From: Diploscapter coronatus
Lineage: Eukaryota; Nematoda; Chromadorea; Rhabditida; Rhabditidae
DNA: 64,000 nt
NCBI GenBank assembly: GCA_964036155.1
Contig: OZ038422.1
Coordinates: forward strand, 7,525,201 to 7,589,200
Direction of reading: 5' to 3'
The translations under genes were made by a program, and so were the position numbers. Below the pieces are notes generated by a model. It was not told the origin of the DNA. It made no database searches and was given only the letters and a program-made list of their open reading frames with translations. Every line of letters starts with the position of its first letter. The first letter of the stretch is position 1. Of this stretch, positions 12,544-23,939 are shown in pieces.

Positions 12544-13880
12544 ATGTTAGCCAATTTACCAGTCGAAATTATATTGTTGATCTGCCAATATCTCGAATCC
12601 AAAGAGCTGAGACAATTGGCTTGGACTAATAAACAGATGATGCAAATAGTCAAGAGACATCTGCCGATGGCGCTCGATAGGAGAGTTTTATTCTATCGTA
12701 GGAAAATATTCCTTGTATTCTCGAAAGTTAATTTTAATATTTAGTGCCTTATGAAAGCGGCAAAATTTTGAAAGGAAGAATTTGTCAGTTTGATTCGCAT
12801 ACTAATTCTGTTGAGCAGATTGCGAAATTTACTAATTATTTGCAATCATATGAAGTTGCAATCACAAAAGATAAAGTAGGTGATTTTATTTGGCATTTGC
12901 AATTTTATAAATTTTAGATTTTTGCAATTGAATATTATAACAAATCGTTTGAAATCTTCGATCTGACTACTCGACAAATCACTAGAGGTAACATTACAAG
13001 AGCCAATAGATTGGTTTAACGTTATTGCATTCTTTGCAGGACCAGATCCTCCTGAATGGCGTGAATATGCATCTGTGGCTTATTTCAAAGATAAACTATA
13101 TTATTTGGGTGGAAATGATCCTAAAACGAATAAGACGAATCGAGTTGACGTGAGAAGATCGAGTGAAAGTCCATGAAATAGTTTATTCAGATTTTAATAG
13201 ATGGAATATGGCAATCAGGACCTGCGCTTCCTCTTACAATTCAATTTGTTCAAACAATAACATGCGATAACACTTTATACGGTCACACTATAGCATATTC
13301 ATTATTGTAATTATGGATATTCAGTTATTGATGGATGGGATAGTAATATCATGATATACCGATTATCGGACGATGAACGGGAATGGATTGAAATGGGAGA
13401 GATTCCAGAAAGACGAGATTCTTTCGGAATTGCATCACTGAATGGAAGAATTTACATCACTGGAGGAGGAGCGAGGTCGTTAATTTTGTACGATAAATAA
13501 TCTATCATTATATATTTAGTGGTGTTGATGTATTAGAGTCCTGTCTATGTTTCGATCCCTCAGCCCCAGTTGACAGTCGAACTTCTCGAATCGCTGATAT
13601 GAATTATAAAAGAGAGAATCACTCGCTCATTGTCGCTAACGGGAAATTGTATGCAATCGGAGGGTGAGCTGATATTTTGCACATCTTTATAAGAAATATT
13701 TGTTAACTTAGATTTCAAAAGCTGTATGCAATTTTCTGCAATTCAATCGAAGAATACGATCCACAAACGAACAAATGGCGAGAAGTGGGACTATTGAGAA
13801 ACTTGCCTGCGACTAGCGAAAGTGCTGGAAAGAAAACGCGCACTAATCGCACTAACGAGGATAGATGCCTTCTCAGCTGA
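12544..13880 (+). CDS. F-box and kelch-repeat protein
   Basis: Eight exons (12544-12697, 12745-12875, 12918-12987, 13040-13149, 13191-13281, 13325-13475, 13520-13663, 13712-13880) encode 339 residues. The N-terminus is an F-box (MLANLPVEIILLICQYLES), which would bind Skp1 in an SCF ubiquitin ligase. Kelch-type blades follow: KDKLYYLGGND, LYVIDGWDSNIMIYRL, GRIYITGGGA, GKLYAIGG and EEYDPQTNKWREV. These normally form the propeller that holds the substrate. Fewer blades are present than in a typical six-blade propeller. Introns are 42-56 bases. Two donors are weak (GTCACA, GTCGTT) but are required by frame and homology. The final 35 or so residues, Thr/Arg/Asn-rich, do not match the tail of the two related copies, so the 3' end has been replaced. 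Expression is not proven. It could be a young pseudogene. Confidence 0.75.
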
Positions 13881-14564
13881 ACGCATGTTCGAATAGCCAA
13901 ATTTATATACACGACTATAGTGTGCTAATCGCACAATTTTTCATCGATTTTGAATTTTTTGGTGTTGGTCTTTCGTTTTCTTCGCTGGTCAGAGCACTCC
14001 TACTCAATTTTGCCTGACCCAGCGATTTTGTTTATCACTCTTTTTCTCTATTCTATTGTACTTCTTGGCCCCTGATAAAAGGTCAAGCCTCCTTTACCTA
14101 CCGTGTCCAAAATCTTGATTCTTTCTATCGGACAAGGCAGAACACGGCTACTCTGTTACTTTTGTCCCATTCCCACAGATCAAATAAATTCTTCAAATTC
14201 AATGACTATGGCTCAAATCAATTTCACATGGACTTAATTAATGCAAGACTCACTAGCACCTTAAGGAAGATACCGGTAGGATCAATTGTTTCCGTGTCTT
14301 CATACTTTATTACGTGTAAATGTAGGACACGTTTTTCTCTTGACAAAAATTTGCTCGCAAAAAAGGGTTTCGGATCGTCGTCTTCAAACATTTATATCTT
14401 TGGTTGCATTAATCTGTTTTTAATGCGGTTTTTTTAATTATAAGCTGTCAATACTCTCAAATTAATAAACAAAAATACTTTCATAATTCTGCCTTCACAT
14501 CGGGAACTTTACTTGCGTTCTCTAATTGAAGGAACAATTTATTTATTACAGCTTCTTTCCTCAA
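13881..14564. repeat. Intergenic DNA with inverted-repeat arm B
   Basis: This stretch follows the kelch gene's replaced 3' end. Positions 14085-14240 are the partner of the arm at 11535-11700. An open frame at 14162-14434 overlaps it but has no recognised domain and no codon or splice support. A further self-similar string, CGCACTAATCGCACTAACGA (13840-13859) and GTGCTAATCGCACAAT (13921-13936), looks like remnant repeat sequence. Confidence 0.5.
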
Positions 14565-16879
14565 TTATTTAGATTTCTGACAAGCATAAGCAATTGCACC
14601 AATACGATATGAACTTCGATAATTTCGGTCTATGCAAGTTTCACGAAATGTTTTAGAGCTCTCAAAACTTTTGCATACTGGCTCATTATTGCTTGAACCA
14701 CGGTAGGCGGCATAAATAGTATCATATTGGTTCGAATCACATGAAACATCGACTACTGTGCAGTTTAGATATTCGGATTCCGAATATATTATTTTTGGCC
14801 CGTAAAGAGTTCCGTTGTTCGGGTCATTTCCAGTACAATCCGAATATCGAGTCCAGTCGAAATCAGAAACGCCTTTTATTGGTTCACAATTTGAGCAATC
14901 TACTGAAAACTTTAACTTTCAGTAAATAATGAGCAACCAAATTAAACCTTTTTGACATGCATATGCGATGTCGTAGAATTTCTCGTCCCAATATCTTCCA
15001 TTATTACAAGTTTCTGAAAATTGAAACTGACTTATCGCGACGTTGTCAAATGAAATATCATAAATCTAGATGAATTTTGAATTAGGTATATTTTCTCAAT
15101 GTCATTGGGTAGAAAGAAGTGTTGCAACAGTAAATTTCTAATTTATTCTAGGAGCTTAATTTATTATTAGCTAATCGGACTGAAAACTTACAAACATATT
15201 CCTCGCTGTATGTGATAAGTAGTTTCAAAATTATAACCTGATTTGATGCATTCTATAAGTGCAACGATTTTTTTTTCCAATAAAGCTTAGCTCTGTGGCA
15301 CAAGGCAAAAAGTGACAATGGAAATGAGGGAATTTTCAAATTTTACAAAATAAATTGAATCTGATTGAAATCTTGAGAAAATTTAGAGAATGCATTGTGG
15401 AATATGTGTGCAAACTTTCGTCTTTATTAATTTATCTCTCCCTATAGAAAAATTCAAATTTAGCGCCCCCAAAAACTTTTCCCCCTAGCCGATATTTCAT
15501 TCATTGTTAGGATATATTCAGTTACCTGTAAATTTCTCTTGTTCAGTAAAACTCTGACATTGGGGTCTACTATCGGGAGAAATACTGGAGAAGACTGCAT
15601 AGATAATGTTGTGTTGAATCGGGTTGCAGGTCACGTTCAAAGTGAAGCAATTTGTTCCTTTGTCCACGAAATATTTAAAAATCGGCTCTTCAAGAAGAGC
15701 ATCATTCGGGTTGGATTTAGTACAGTCTTTGAACGAAGTCCAATCAAAATTCAACGCACCAAATAATACTGCACAACCCTCACAACTTGCTGAATTTATG
15801 CTTATTTATCATGTGCAGCAAATTCTCAGTTATCCTTTCCTACTTTTTGTAGTTGTCGTTTCAGGACTTATCGTTGTTGATGAAGCTTCTGGTGCATCCA
15901 ATGAGACAATTTGTTTATTTGTTGCCTGAATATATGCAACTACACGGTTTCAAATTATAAATAGGTCGAAACTAATAATTGAATCAAATAACATCTATTT
16001 AGATCGAAAATAAAAGAAAAAGATAATGGCATTTCTGCTCTCCGATCATTTCGGTTTATATTTCTATCTTTGAAAATGATCAAACCAAACCTCTTTATAT
16101 TCAATTTCATTCTTCAGATGATACCATCGATCAATAATGATGGATTCATAGCGGTCCAGAATTTTCATGAATCCAGCCTTAATCATATTCTTAGGCTTAT
16201 TTCTTATAGTGGAAGTCAGCGAGATAGATTGAATTTCGCCCTCCAAATTTCTGATCTAAAATAATTTATTTACGAAAAAAACGGAAATATTTTCATTATA
16301 TACCAGATTTTTCTGAGTTTCATTCTTGATCGAATTCAACATTTGAACAAATTTATCTGATTTAATTATTAAATTTCCATAGAATTCTCTTTGAGCACTC
16401 TGAAATAGTCCTGAGTTATTTCACTGATAGTAAAATGTCATGAGAAATTACCCAGGCATCTTCTTCTTCAGTCGAAGATATAGATCTATTCAAAGTTTTC
16501 AGCTGGATTCTACTCATATTTATTGCCAACGGCTTGATTTGATTCAACCTTCTGTCAATGCTTTCGTCAGGTTTATTTACAATATCACAAATCTGAAATA
16601 TAGAATAACGACAAAACTTTTAAGATAATATTCCTTACTTTCCGAAAGACTCGAACTTGTTCAGATAATAAAATTGCATTTTCAATATATTCCTCTGTCA
16701 ACTCTGAAGCATAAAATTATAAATATTACAGAAAAAAACGCGATATTATGAAAATTTGTCGTACCATTTGCTATAGAATCAATAGCTCTATCCATTGGAA
16801 CTTTGCTGGTTTCACTAGATGCGTATGACACAAGAACAATACATGTGGAAGTGAGTTTCCAAAACAGTTTTAGAAACAT
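14565..16879 (-). CDS. Secreted protein with tandem Cys-rich C-terminal domains
   Basis: Nine exons (16765-16879, 16639-16703, 16452-16592, 16304-16399, 16091-16255, 15844-15925, 15526-15789, 14948-15013, 14565-14902) encode 443 residues. A signal peptide (MFLKLFWKLTSTCIVLVSYA) is followed by a helical region of about 190 residues, including ENAILLSEQVRVFRK. This part loosely resembles nematode WSN-domain proteins, but that is tentative. A Ser/Thr linker (SSTTISPETTTT) leads into two copies of one domain. Each copy has a CxxC, then a DWT..xDCT block, several Cys, and an ETC....IAYACQK block; the first copy is split by an intron and the second is not. N-glycosylation sequons are present (NCT, NVT). 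Function is unknown; an extracellular or cuticle/immune role would be a guess. Confidence 0.78.
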
Positions 16880-16927
16880 TTGAGTTGGCCCTAACAAGGA
16901 AAACTATCTGCGCTACTCACAGAATAG

Positions 16928-17241
16928 GTTCATATGCGCGGGGTGAGTCAATTCGAACATACTGATAGCGAATATCAGATTAAAAAGCGCCCTCCATTTA
17001 CCCTGCTTCTAGGATTTTGCACCGAAGTTTGACTCTTTCCTTTACTTTGCAAACATTCCCAGTGAAAAATTAGCGTACATTATCGTGAGCGTTGGTAGTG
17101 CCATTATTCTCCGCAACAGCCAAGCTTTAAAAGGGGGGGGGGGGGGGAGTTCGAAACCGATTCCTAGGACTAAGGCGAACGGAGAGCACTTTTTAACCTG
17201 ATATTCGTTATCAGCATGTTCGAATTGACTTGTCCCTCCGA
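16928..17241. mobile_element. MITE-like inverted-repeat element with poly-G core
   Basis: Left arm 16928 to about 17010 and right arm about 17155-17241 are inverted copies. GTCAATTCGAACATACTGAT on the left matches GTCAATTCGAACATGCTGAT on the other strand at the right, and the match runs on through ATATCAG(A/G)TTAAAAAG. The spacer contains a 15-base G tract at 17133-17147. No coding capacity. It lies between the secreted-protein gene and the receptor gene. Confidence 0.7.
17133..17147 (+). repeat. Poly-G tract, 15 G
   Basis: Fifteen consecutive G. Such tracts can form G-quadruplexes, and in C. elegans they depend on the DOG-1/FANCJ helicase for stability (established knowledge). Its length may be mis-assembled. 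Confidence 0.8.
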
Positions 17242-17898
17242 ATATGAGCTGATTTTGTGAGTAACACACTGACAGTTTTCCCTTGTAAAATTCATATACT
17301 AGGGGGTTGAATTGATACAATAAAAATAAATTTGAATCCAATTTCCTATCGTCTCTATATCAAAGAATCAATTTAACAAATTATATGCGAAACAATTAGT
17401 TTAAATCGAATACTAAAGTACTAAAAGAAATATAAGAAACTCTATTGATCCTTACGATTTTAGTCAGGTTCTGTCTGTTTCGTTTACACGATCTGGCAAT
17501 CATTGAGTAACTGAGTCTGATGAGGGGAAAAGATAAGACTTTTAAACTGATGCAAAAGAAATAGATGTTTCATCTGTTCTTTCCATTAGTAATGAAGTTT
17601 CAATTTATACGCGAGCTTTTCCCCGAATTTTGAAATAGGCTCATCAAGTGTATATATTTTTTTAATTGCCAGAAGAATATGATTTTGCAACCATTCGTTA
17701 TATTTCTGGGAATTTTCACAAATAAACAACGAAGTTTGAGCAAATTAACTAGACTTAGGTTGTTGTTCCGAAGTAAAGCTTGTGCAGAAAATTGCATGAT
17801 TGAGGAATAAGTGGATGATCGAGTGGAGAGTGAAGAGAAATGAGTTGGGATGAACCGAATAAATTTAGAAAAGCAAGGAGATGATGTAGACAAAGAGG

Positions 17899-20800
17899 AT
17901 GAAAGAGGCTCTTCTTATTCAATTCTGGATTTTACTTATCGGGATTTCTCAGACTTTTGGGAAAAGCTACAATCGCTTATTTGAGGATTTGATTGGAGGG
18001 TAACTAATTCTACAGATTTTAATGAAATGTATAAGTTTGAGCATGGTCAGTTCGTTAAAAAATTTGAAGCAACGCATAATTTTGAAATGATCCGATAAAA
18101 ATTCTTTATTGAAAACAATTTTTCGTAAATATTGTAGAATCGAAGATAATATTAGGTGGAAATTACCCAAGAAATATTATTCAAGTTGATAAATGACAAA
18201 TCAGGAATCAATTATTATTTGAAATACTATTCATTGATCTAAACTTTTTAGTCACGTTTTTCATTGATATAAAATTTACAGAAGATACAACAAATTGGGC
18301 AGTCCATCACGAACTCCAAATGACACTATCCACATCGAATTCAAGTTCAAGCTCACTCAAATTGTTGACGTTTTGGAGAAGGAGCAGGTCATTACGACTA
18401 AAGGATGGCTACTGCATCATTGGAAGGACGAAAGATTGAGGTGATTCTTTGCTAAGATTGAGTTTTCAAATAAAAAATTAGTTGGAATCCGAGCGAATAT
18501 GGAAACATCACGAAGATACATTTCCCTGGTGAAATGGTAAGGAAATTGCAGAAAAATGTTTAAAAAAAAATGAATTTCAGGTGTGGCTCCCAGGTACGAT
18601 ATTATTCGTAGACAATTTAATCACGAGGTTAAAGTGCTTAGATTCATAGCACTCTGAACTTGCGGCTAAATTTATCTCAAAGTTTAATGCAGCTATGAAC
18701 TTGATTGCAGATGTGATTTTGTACAACAATGCCCACGGAAGTCCTTCGGTTTCCTCAATCACTTCCGTCTGTGTGACTTCTGATGGAATTGTGGTTAGTT
18801 TATGAAATGAATTTTGACAATTTTGAAAAGACGCAGTATCGTGGCATCATAACATACGGGATAATATAGACTAAGATAAGATAAGGAGCAAGGGTATACA
18901 AAACCGACTTTTTAATTTATGTTTTAAAATTACTCCAAAAAGTGCGTTTTGCGTTAGAGTTAGTTAATAATGCATTATCTTTGTACATCCCCTAATAAGA
19001 AGTAATATAGAGATTATTTTTCCATCTATTTTCTAAGTTAACGATGCTATGACTTTTTCGGGTGCCTGAATTTTCATTATACCTGCGTTTTATTCAATTT
19101 AGACTTGGCAACCTCCCGTAAAATACGATTCGTTCTGTTCGATTGACATCGAGTGGTATCCATATGACCTACAAACCTGTGAACTAAAATTCGGCTCATG
19201 GTCTCACAGCGGTGAGCATCTCGATATTATTCATGTAAGGTATCCAAATTCAATTGAATTTACTATTGGAAGTTTTAGCTTCGAAATGACAATGTCATTC
19301 TGGAGAATAATAACGGTGAAACTGTATGGAAAGTCGAAAGAGGGGTCGATCTCAGCGAGTTCCAGGTAAATTTTTAAATTTGAAAGAGCAATCGACAATT
19401 AATCGCATTATTTTGACTATCTTTTTTACATACAAACCTGTTTGAACTCTTAGTGTCATAAACCAACTTTAGCAAAGCAAACCCAATTTGGAAGTTTAGG
19501 AAAAAAATACTTCGAGGACTTTTTATGAAGTGTAACATAGTTGATGCTCAATATTTGACGTTTTGAAAAGCGAAATACGCCTTATTTGAATTCGATTTTC
19601 TGATCACTTATATATACTTCCTGACTATTATTATTTTCGATATTTGAAAAGACTCCAATTAGCAATATTTTAGGAATCTGTAGAATTCGACCTATTGTCA
19701 GTAGAAGGGATAAGACATGAGAAGTGGTACAGTTGCTGTGATTATCCTGTAATCTTACTTTTTATTTCTTTCCTAAATTTAATTGGGTTCAGGCAATAGA
19801 CATCACATATTACCTCGTTATTAGAAGGCAAAAGCTTTTCTATACGGTTTACATGATGCTGCCTTGTGCCTGTATAGCTGCTCTAACTGGATGGGTCGGA
19901 TAAAAACCAAATGAAGAATAAAGTTAGGTCAAGAATAATAAATTTTTCAGGTTTACTATCTTCCATGCGAATCAAATGAGAAAAATACGTTGTGCATCTC
20001 GATTCTAGTATCTCTAACTTTCTATTTTCTCATGCTGGTAAATTGAAATTCACCATCTTATTTACAGTATATCTGCAGGTAGATATAATCCCTCCGACGT
20101 CGTTAGTCACTCCATTCATCATCAAATATCTTAACTTCACGTTGTTCATGGTGGCTCTGTCGATATGTTTGACCGTATTCGTAAGAAGTCTTCAATTCAC
20201 CCAAACAAGAATTTGAAAACCAGCAATTACAGCATGATCTACTGAAATTAAGGTGCAAGAGGTTCACCATAGAAGAGCCGATCAGCCAATGCCTCCCCGA
20301 ATCAGAAAGATCTTTATAAATTGGCTGGGCAAGAAGCTGCTTATTTCACGAAAGACTGAAATGGCAAATCTGCACAGAGAGGCTGCGTACAACAAGGTTT
20401 CCGACGAGCGAGATAAAACACGCATCTGATGGAGTATTTCAGCAAGCCAATGCTCTGTCTGCAATGTCGATTCTTGAGCGGCAATTCCAGAAAACACTCT
20501 TCGACATTGGTTTGAGACGTTCTTTAACAATACGAGGATTTTGAAATTCAGAAATGGCGACTAAAAGAAAGACCTCACAAACGATGCAAACCGTGAAAGG
20601 ACTTTTCATGGAGCTTCCTATGATGAACCGGTCGAAGAGCTTTAAACCACAGCAAACGAATCCCGTCAAATCCCCATCGTATGTTGTTCTATCATTTGAT
20701 AAATGATATAGCGAGAAAATAAAGTTTATAAAATCAAGCTTTGGTTTTAAAAATTATATATGATTTACCTGCTTCCGATCATAGACATATCAAACGTCCG

Positions 20801-21793
20801 ATTTATACTTCATGAAAACTTATTTTATATTTCATTTTGATAGACGGTGCTTGATTCCATACTTCTCATTATTTTTGTACCATCATAAAATAAGGAAAAC
20901 ATTCTCACCATTGCCTTAATTATTTAGCCGACTCCGTCGACTTCTCAGCATAGATCTAGGTCCAACCGCAGAAGATCTCGTCAAGCCGGAAAATGTCTCC
21001 GAACCACAGCCCAGTATTCCAGAAGGTTCGAAACACAATGATTTTCGAAGCATTTTTACTAACTAGAAAGAAGACCATCGACGCTGCCTCCAGATCCGGT
21101 CAGAGATAGACTGAGAAGGGCAGAAAGAAATGTGCATTTCATTGCACAAACACTCACTGAACGAAGAAGGAAAGAAGAGGTAAAATATTTTGAAAGCTGC
21201 GGATAAACTATTTCCAAGCATTAAAGTGAGTACATTCTATAGAAAAAAGATTTAGACAAGGAAAGGAATGAGATCACGTTCTGTAAGAAAGTAGCCTTGG
21301 AAATAAAATATTTTTAGCGTTCCAAGTCATTGAAAAATTATAGGCCCAAGCTGATTGGCAATTCGTTTCACAAGTAAGTTATGCTTGAAGTTTTCGTTGA
21401 ATTTGTCTGGCAAATAACTTGATCATCAAGTCCTAATCTTTTGACGAGAATAATTAATGGGAAGAAACAGACCATCGATTCTTTTCATGAATTGATCAAA
21501 TTTCCTTATCGTCAACTAAGTAATTGTCGTTCCGTTTCGAAAACCCAAATTCCACATTTCATTCACATCCATCTATGAATCTTCTGAAATAAGTAGAAAT
21601 AATAAATCATTGATGAATATCGAATGCTCGTCAGGCTCATTCCTTGCAAGACTTGATAATATTCAGAATAAATTTGCAGGTGATCGACCGCATTCTGCTG
21701 ATCATATTCAACATTGTCCTGACCGTAGGAACAGTCATCGCTATGATTTCTGCCCCTTCCATCACAGGCATGTCATCAAGTTCACAATTATAA
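17899..21793 (+). CDS. Nicotinic acetylcholine receptor alpha-type subunit
   Basis: Eighteen exons (17899-17999, 18282-18440, 18482-18536, 18581-18593, 18711-18793, 19103-19234, 19279-19365, 19674-19748, 19793-19894, 19951-20037, 20079-20180, 20253-20396, 20443-20509, 20552-20678, 20928-21025, 21067-21179, 21344-21373, 21680-21793) encode 562 residues. A signal peptide leads into the ligand-binding domain: GWLLHHW (loop D), VWLPDVILYNNA (loop A), the 13-residue Cys-loop CSIDIEWYPYDLQTC, FGSWSH (loop B) and WYSCCDYP (loop C). The vicinal cysteines make it alpha-type. M1 has PCACIAALTGW, M2 is [17 protein letters not shown], and M3, a cytoplasmic loop of about 180 residues and M4 (VIDRILLIIF) follow. 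NEK replaces the usual GEK before M2, and D replaces E after it. Exon 4 is only 13 bases. The intron after M1 has a GTCGGA donor and one acceptor is AAG. Which nematode nAChR group it belongs to cannot be settled here. Confidence 0.92.
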
Positions 21794-22671
21794 AAATCAT
21801 TAGACAAACTTGAAGTGTTAAAATTTGGTATTGAAATTCCAAACATTCATGATCAACATAGCAAAATTCTCCGTTCAAGATGAACTCAGACTGAACGAAG
21901 TAAAATCTATTAAAAATAGTCGATCTCCTATATTGGTCGCCAGCTTTATTTTTCCCCTACTCCCTCACCAAAATAACCTGCGACATATACAGAAGGTTAA
22001 AATAGTCGAATTTAGACACTCGAGAGCCGCTGACAAGATATTCGCATCTACAGAACAACACCGATCTCGCTTGATTCCAATTCATGAACATGTTCTTAAC
22101 GAAAATAGATTTATTGATTCAGAGTGTGGATTGCTACAAATAGAACTTGTAGATTTTTAATCAATTTTATTGTTACAAAATGAAAAAAGAACACATTACC
22201 ATAATCAACAACGGAAATGATGAGAAAACAATTAGAAGAACAGAAGAACAGGAACAGGGACGCAGAAGTAGGGAGGGGAGAGGGAGGCCGGTGAGTGAAG
22301 ATGCAAGGTGGACGAATGGACGAGACGAAATGGGCAGGTGGGCAGGACGTGAAAAGGCGTCAACACAGACATTACTGAAATTAGATTAGATGATTATTAT
22401 TCGAATCTTTCATTAAAAAAAGTTTGGAGTTATAAATTTTGTCATGATAAAATGTGACTTTCATTTGATAGTCCGGACAGAACCTTTTTCAGATATATCG
22501 ACGTAATTTTCAACGAATAAAAACGTCTTTTCATCTTTGTAAAATTTCCCTCCATATTCTAAAGAAAGAATGCTTCTAGAGGCTGGTGTTTTAAAATTTC
22601 TCAAGTATGCTCTACAAGAAATTTCTTAATTGGTCCTAAAAAATTTAGGAAAATTCGCATACAAAAAATTT
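21794..22671. other. Intergenic DNA, no supported gene
   Basis: Lies between the receptor stop codon and a small MITE. Open frames at 21825-22157 and 22180-22386 have no recognised domains. The second is a purine-rich, low-complexity stretch. The 3' UTR of the receptor must be in the first part. Confidence 0.4.
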
Positions 22672-22783
22672 GAGGGCGCGTTCATACTAAGAAAAAATGG
22701 AGTGCATGTGAGAAACTTGAATGAGCACTTTTTTTCTCTCAATTTGCCTCGTTTTCTCGCTTTCCTAGCATGAACACGCCCTC
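22672..22783. mobile_element. MITE, GAGGGCGCGTTCA family, copy 1
   Basis: About 112 bases with inverted ends: GAGGGCGCGTTCATACTA at the left and, on the other strand at the right, GAGGGCGTGTTCATGCTA. The same terminal motif bounds a second element at 57806-57960 inside the PMS2 gene, so this is a repeat family. No coding capacity. Confidence 0.75.
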
Positions 22784-22859
22784 AACTTTTTGCTGTATGT
22801 TTGAAATTTTCGCTATTTTTTTTCTCATTCATTCTTTCAAACTCACCATGCAAGTATGA

Positions 22860-23002
22860 GCGCTTTCACGGGTCGTCGTGTAGTGGAACAGCCATTCCCG
22901 CGCAGCGCAGCTCATCTCATCCCTCGTCTCCCTCGACATCTCTGTCCATCAGCAACCGCGTCGCCCGTCTCTGCTGCTGTCGTCGCCGCGCGCCGCGTCC
23001 GC
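22860..23002 (-). other. GC-rich 3' flank of rpl-41
   Basis: About 65% G+C in a genome of roughly 35%, with CGG/CGC runs such as GGACGCGGCGCGCGGCGACG. It directly follows the L41 stop codon and is probably its 3' UTR, or an alternative last exon. No conserved motif was recognised. Confidence 0.45.
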
Positions 23003-23271
23003 TTACTTCTTGTTTTGTCTTCTCTTACGCTTTAGACGGCTGAAATTCGATCGATCAATCATTCAATTCTCGATTTTTTCACTTCAATGGAAGTTTAACT
23101 TTTCTACAAAATTCATCCCCTAATTCTCACAAAAAAAACCGGTGAATTCCATTATTTTTCATCTGACTAGTAAAAATCAGCCGAATCGTTTCAATTCGAT
23201 TGATTTATCGATTTATTCATTGACCGATGTTGGACTCACCGCATACGCTTCTTTCTCCACTTCTCACGCAT
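23003..23271 (-). CDS. rpl-41: Ribosomal protein L41 (22 residues)
   Basis: Two coding exons, 23240-23271 and 23003-23039, joined over a 200-base intron with GTGAGT and TTTCAG ends, encode 22 residues. The protein starts MREKWRKKRMRRLKRKRR and then has QNKK. Eukaryotic L41 is a 25-residue peptide starting MRAKWRKKRMRRLKRKRR, so 17 of the first 18 residues match. L41 is a single Arg/Lys helix in the large/small subunit bridge of the ribosome. The 5' exon extends to 23301, preceded by TTTCAG, which is either a 5'-UTR intron end or a spliced-leader acceptor. The C-terminus is shorter than usual. The last codons read AAGAAGTAAGC, which also looks like a donor, so a further 3' exon is possible. 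The roughly 150 bases after the stop are strikingly GC-rich. Confidence 0.88.
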
Positions 23272-23939
23272 GGTGTTGTCGAGGAGTCGATAGAACGAGT
23301 CCTGAAATCAGCAGAATCAACTTCCGAATCAAATGAATCGAGAGAAACCCGAAAATAAGTTTACAGAATTTGCAAGGAAATTTTGGGATAAATTCACGAA
23401 AACGAGATAGAAAATTGATCTGGAAGCATCTGAACATGCTCGGGAAATTATCAGAAAAGAGTAATTAGGGTAGTTGGGCAAGTAAAAATGGAAATTGAGC
23501 AGAAAATCGGAGGAGGAATGTGCGAGAAATGAACGAGTGGCGGCCTAAAATCGTTATCCAGTCACATGTGTTGGAAAGAAATGTAAATCGAGGACGCTTT
23601 CTCTCACTATCGCCTTTCTCACACTATCTCGTCTAGTAACAGAAGAGAAAGGTGAGAGTGGCAGAGCAGCGACATTGAAAAACAGGAGAAGAGTGGAAAA
23701 TCGAGCGAAAGAGATAAGAAAACCGAGAGGGAAAAACTAAGGGGAAGGAGTTTGCGATCTGGCACTGCAAAAGAGTCAAGTTAGAAGAGCAAGTGGGTTT
23801 CCTGTGTTGTGGGATGCTGCCAGCCTATTTCGTCGATTTTTCTCTCTCTAACTCGAGAGTTCATCGCCGGCTGGAATTTAGCCCGGCTCGACTAATGATT
23901 GCTTGCTTTGGAGGGGGAATGCGTAACGTGTGAACGTTC

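Noticed and set aside
13282..13324. In-frame TAA in the kelch gene suggesting a pseudogene
   Set aside because: A 43-base intron with a weak GTCACA donor and TTCAG acceptor removes it and restores a kelch blade (LYVIDGWDS). The weak donor leaves some doubt.
14725..14745. tRNA-like GGTTCGAATC string
   Set aside because: It lies in a coding exon, and no cloverleaf arms surround it.
22180..22389. Arg/Glu/Gly-rich open frame
   Set aside because: Purine-rich low-complexity sequence with no conserved pattern.
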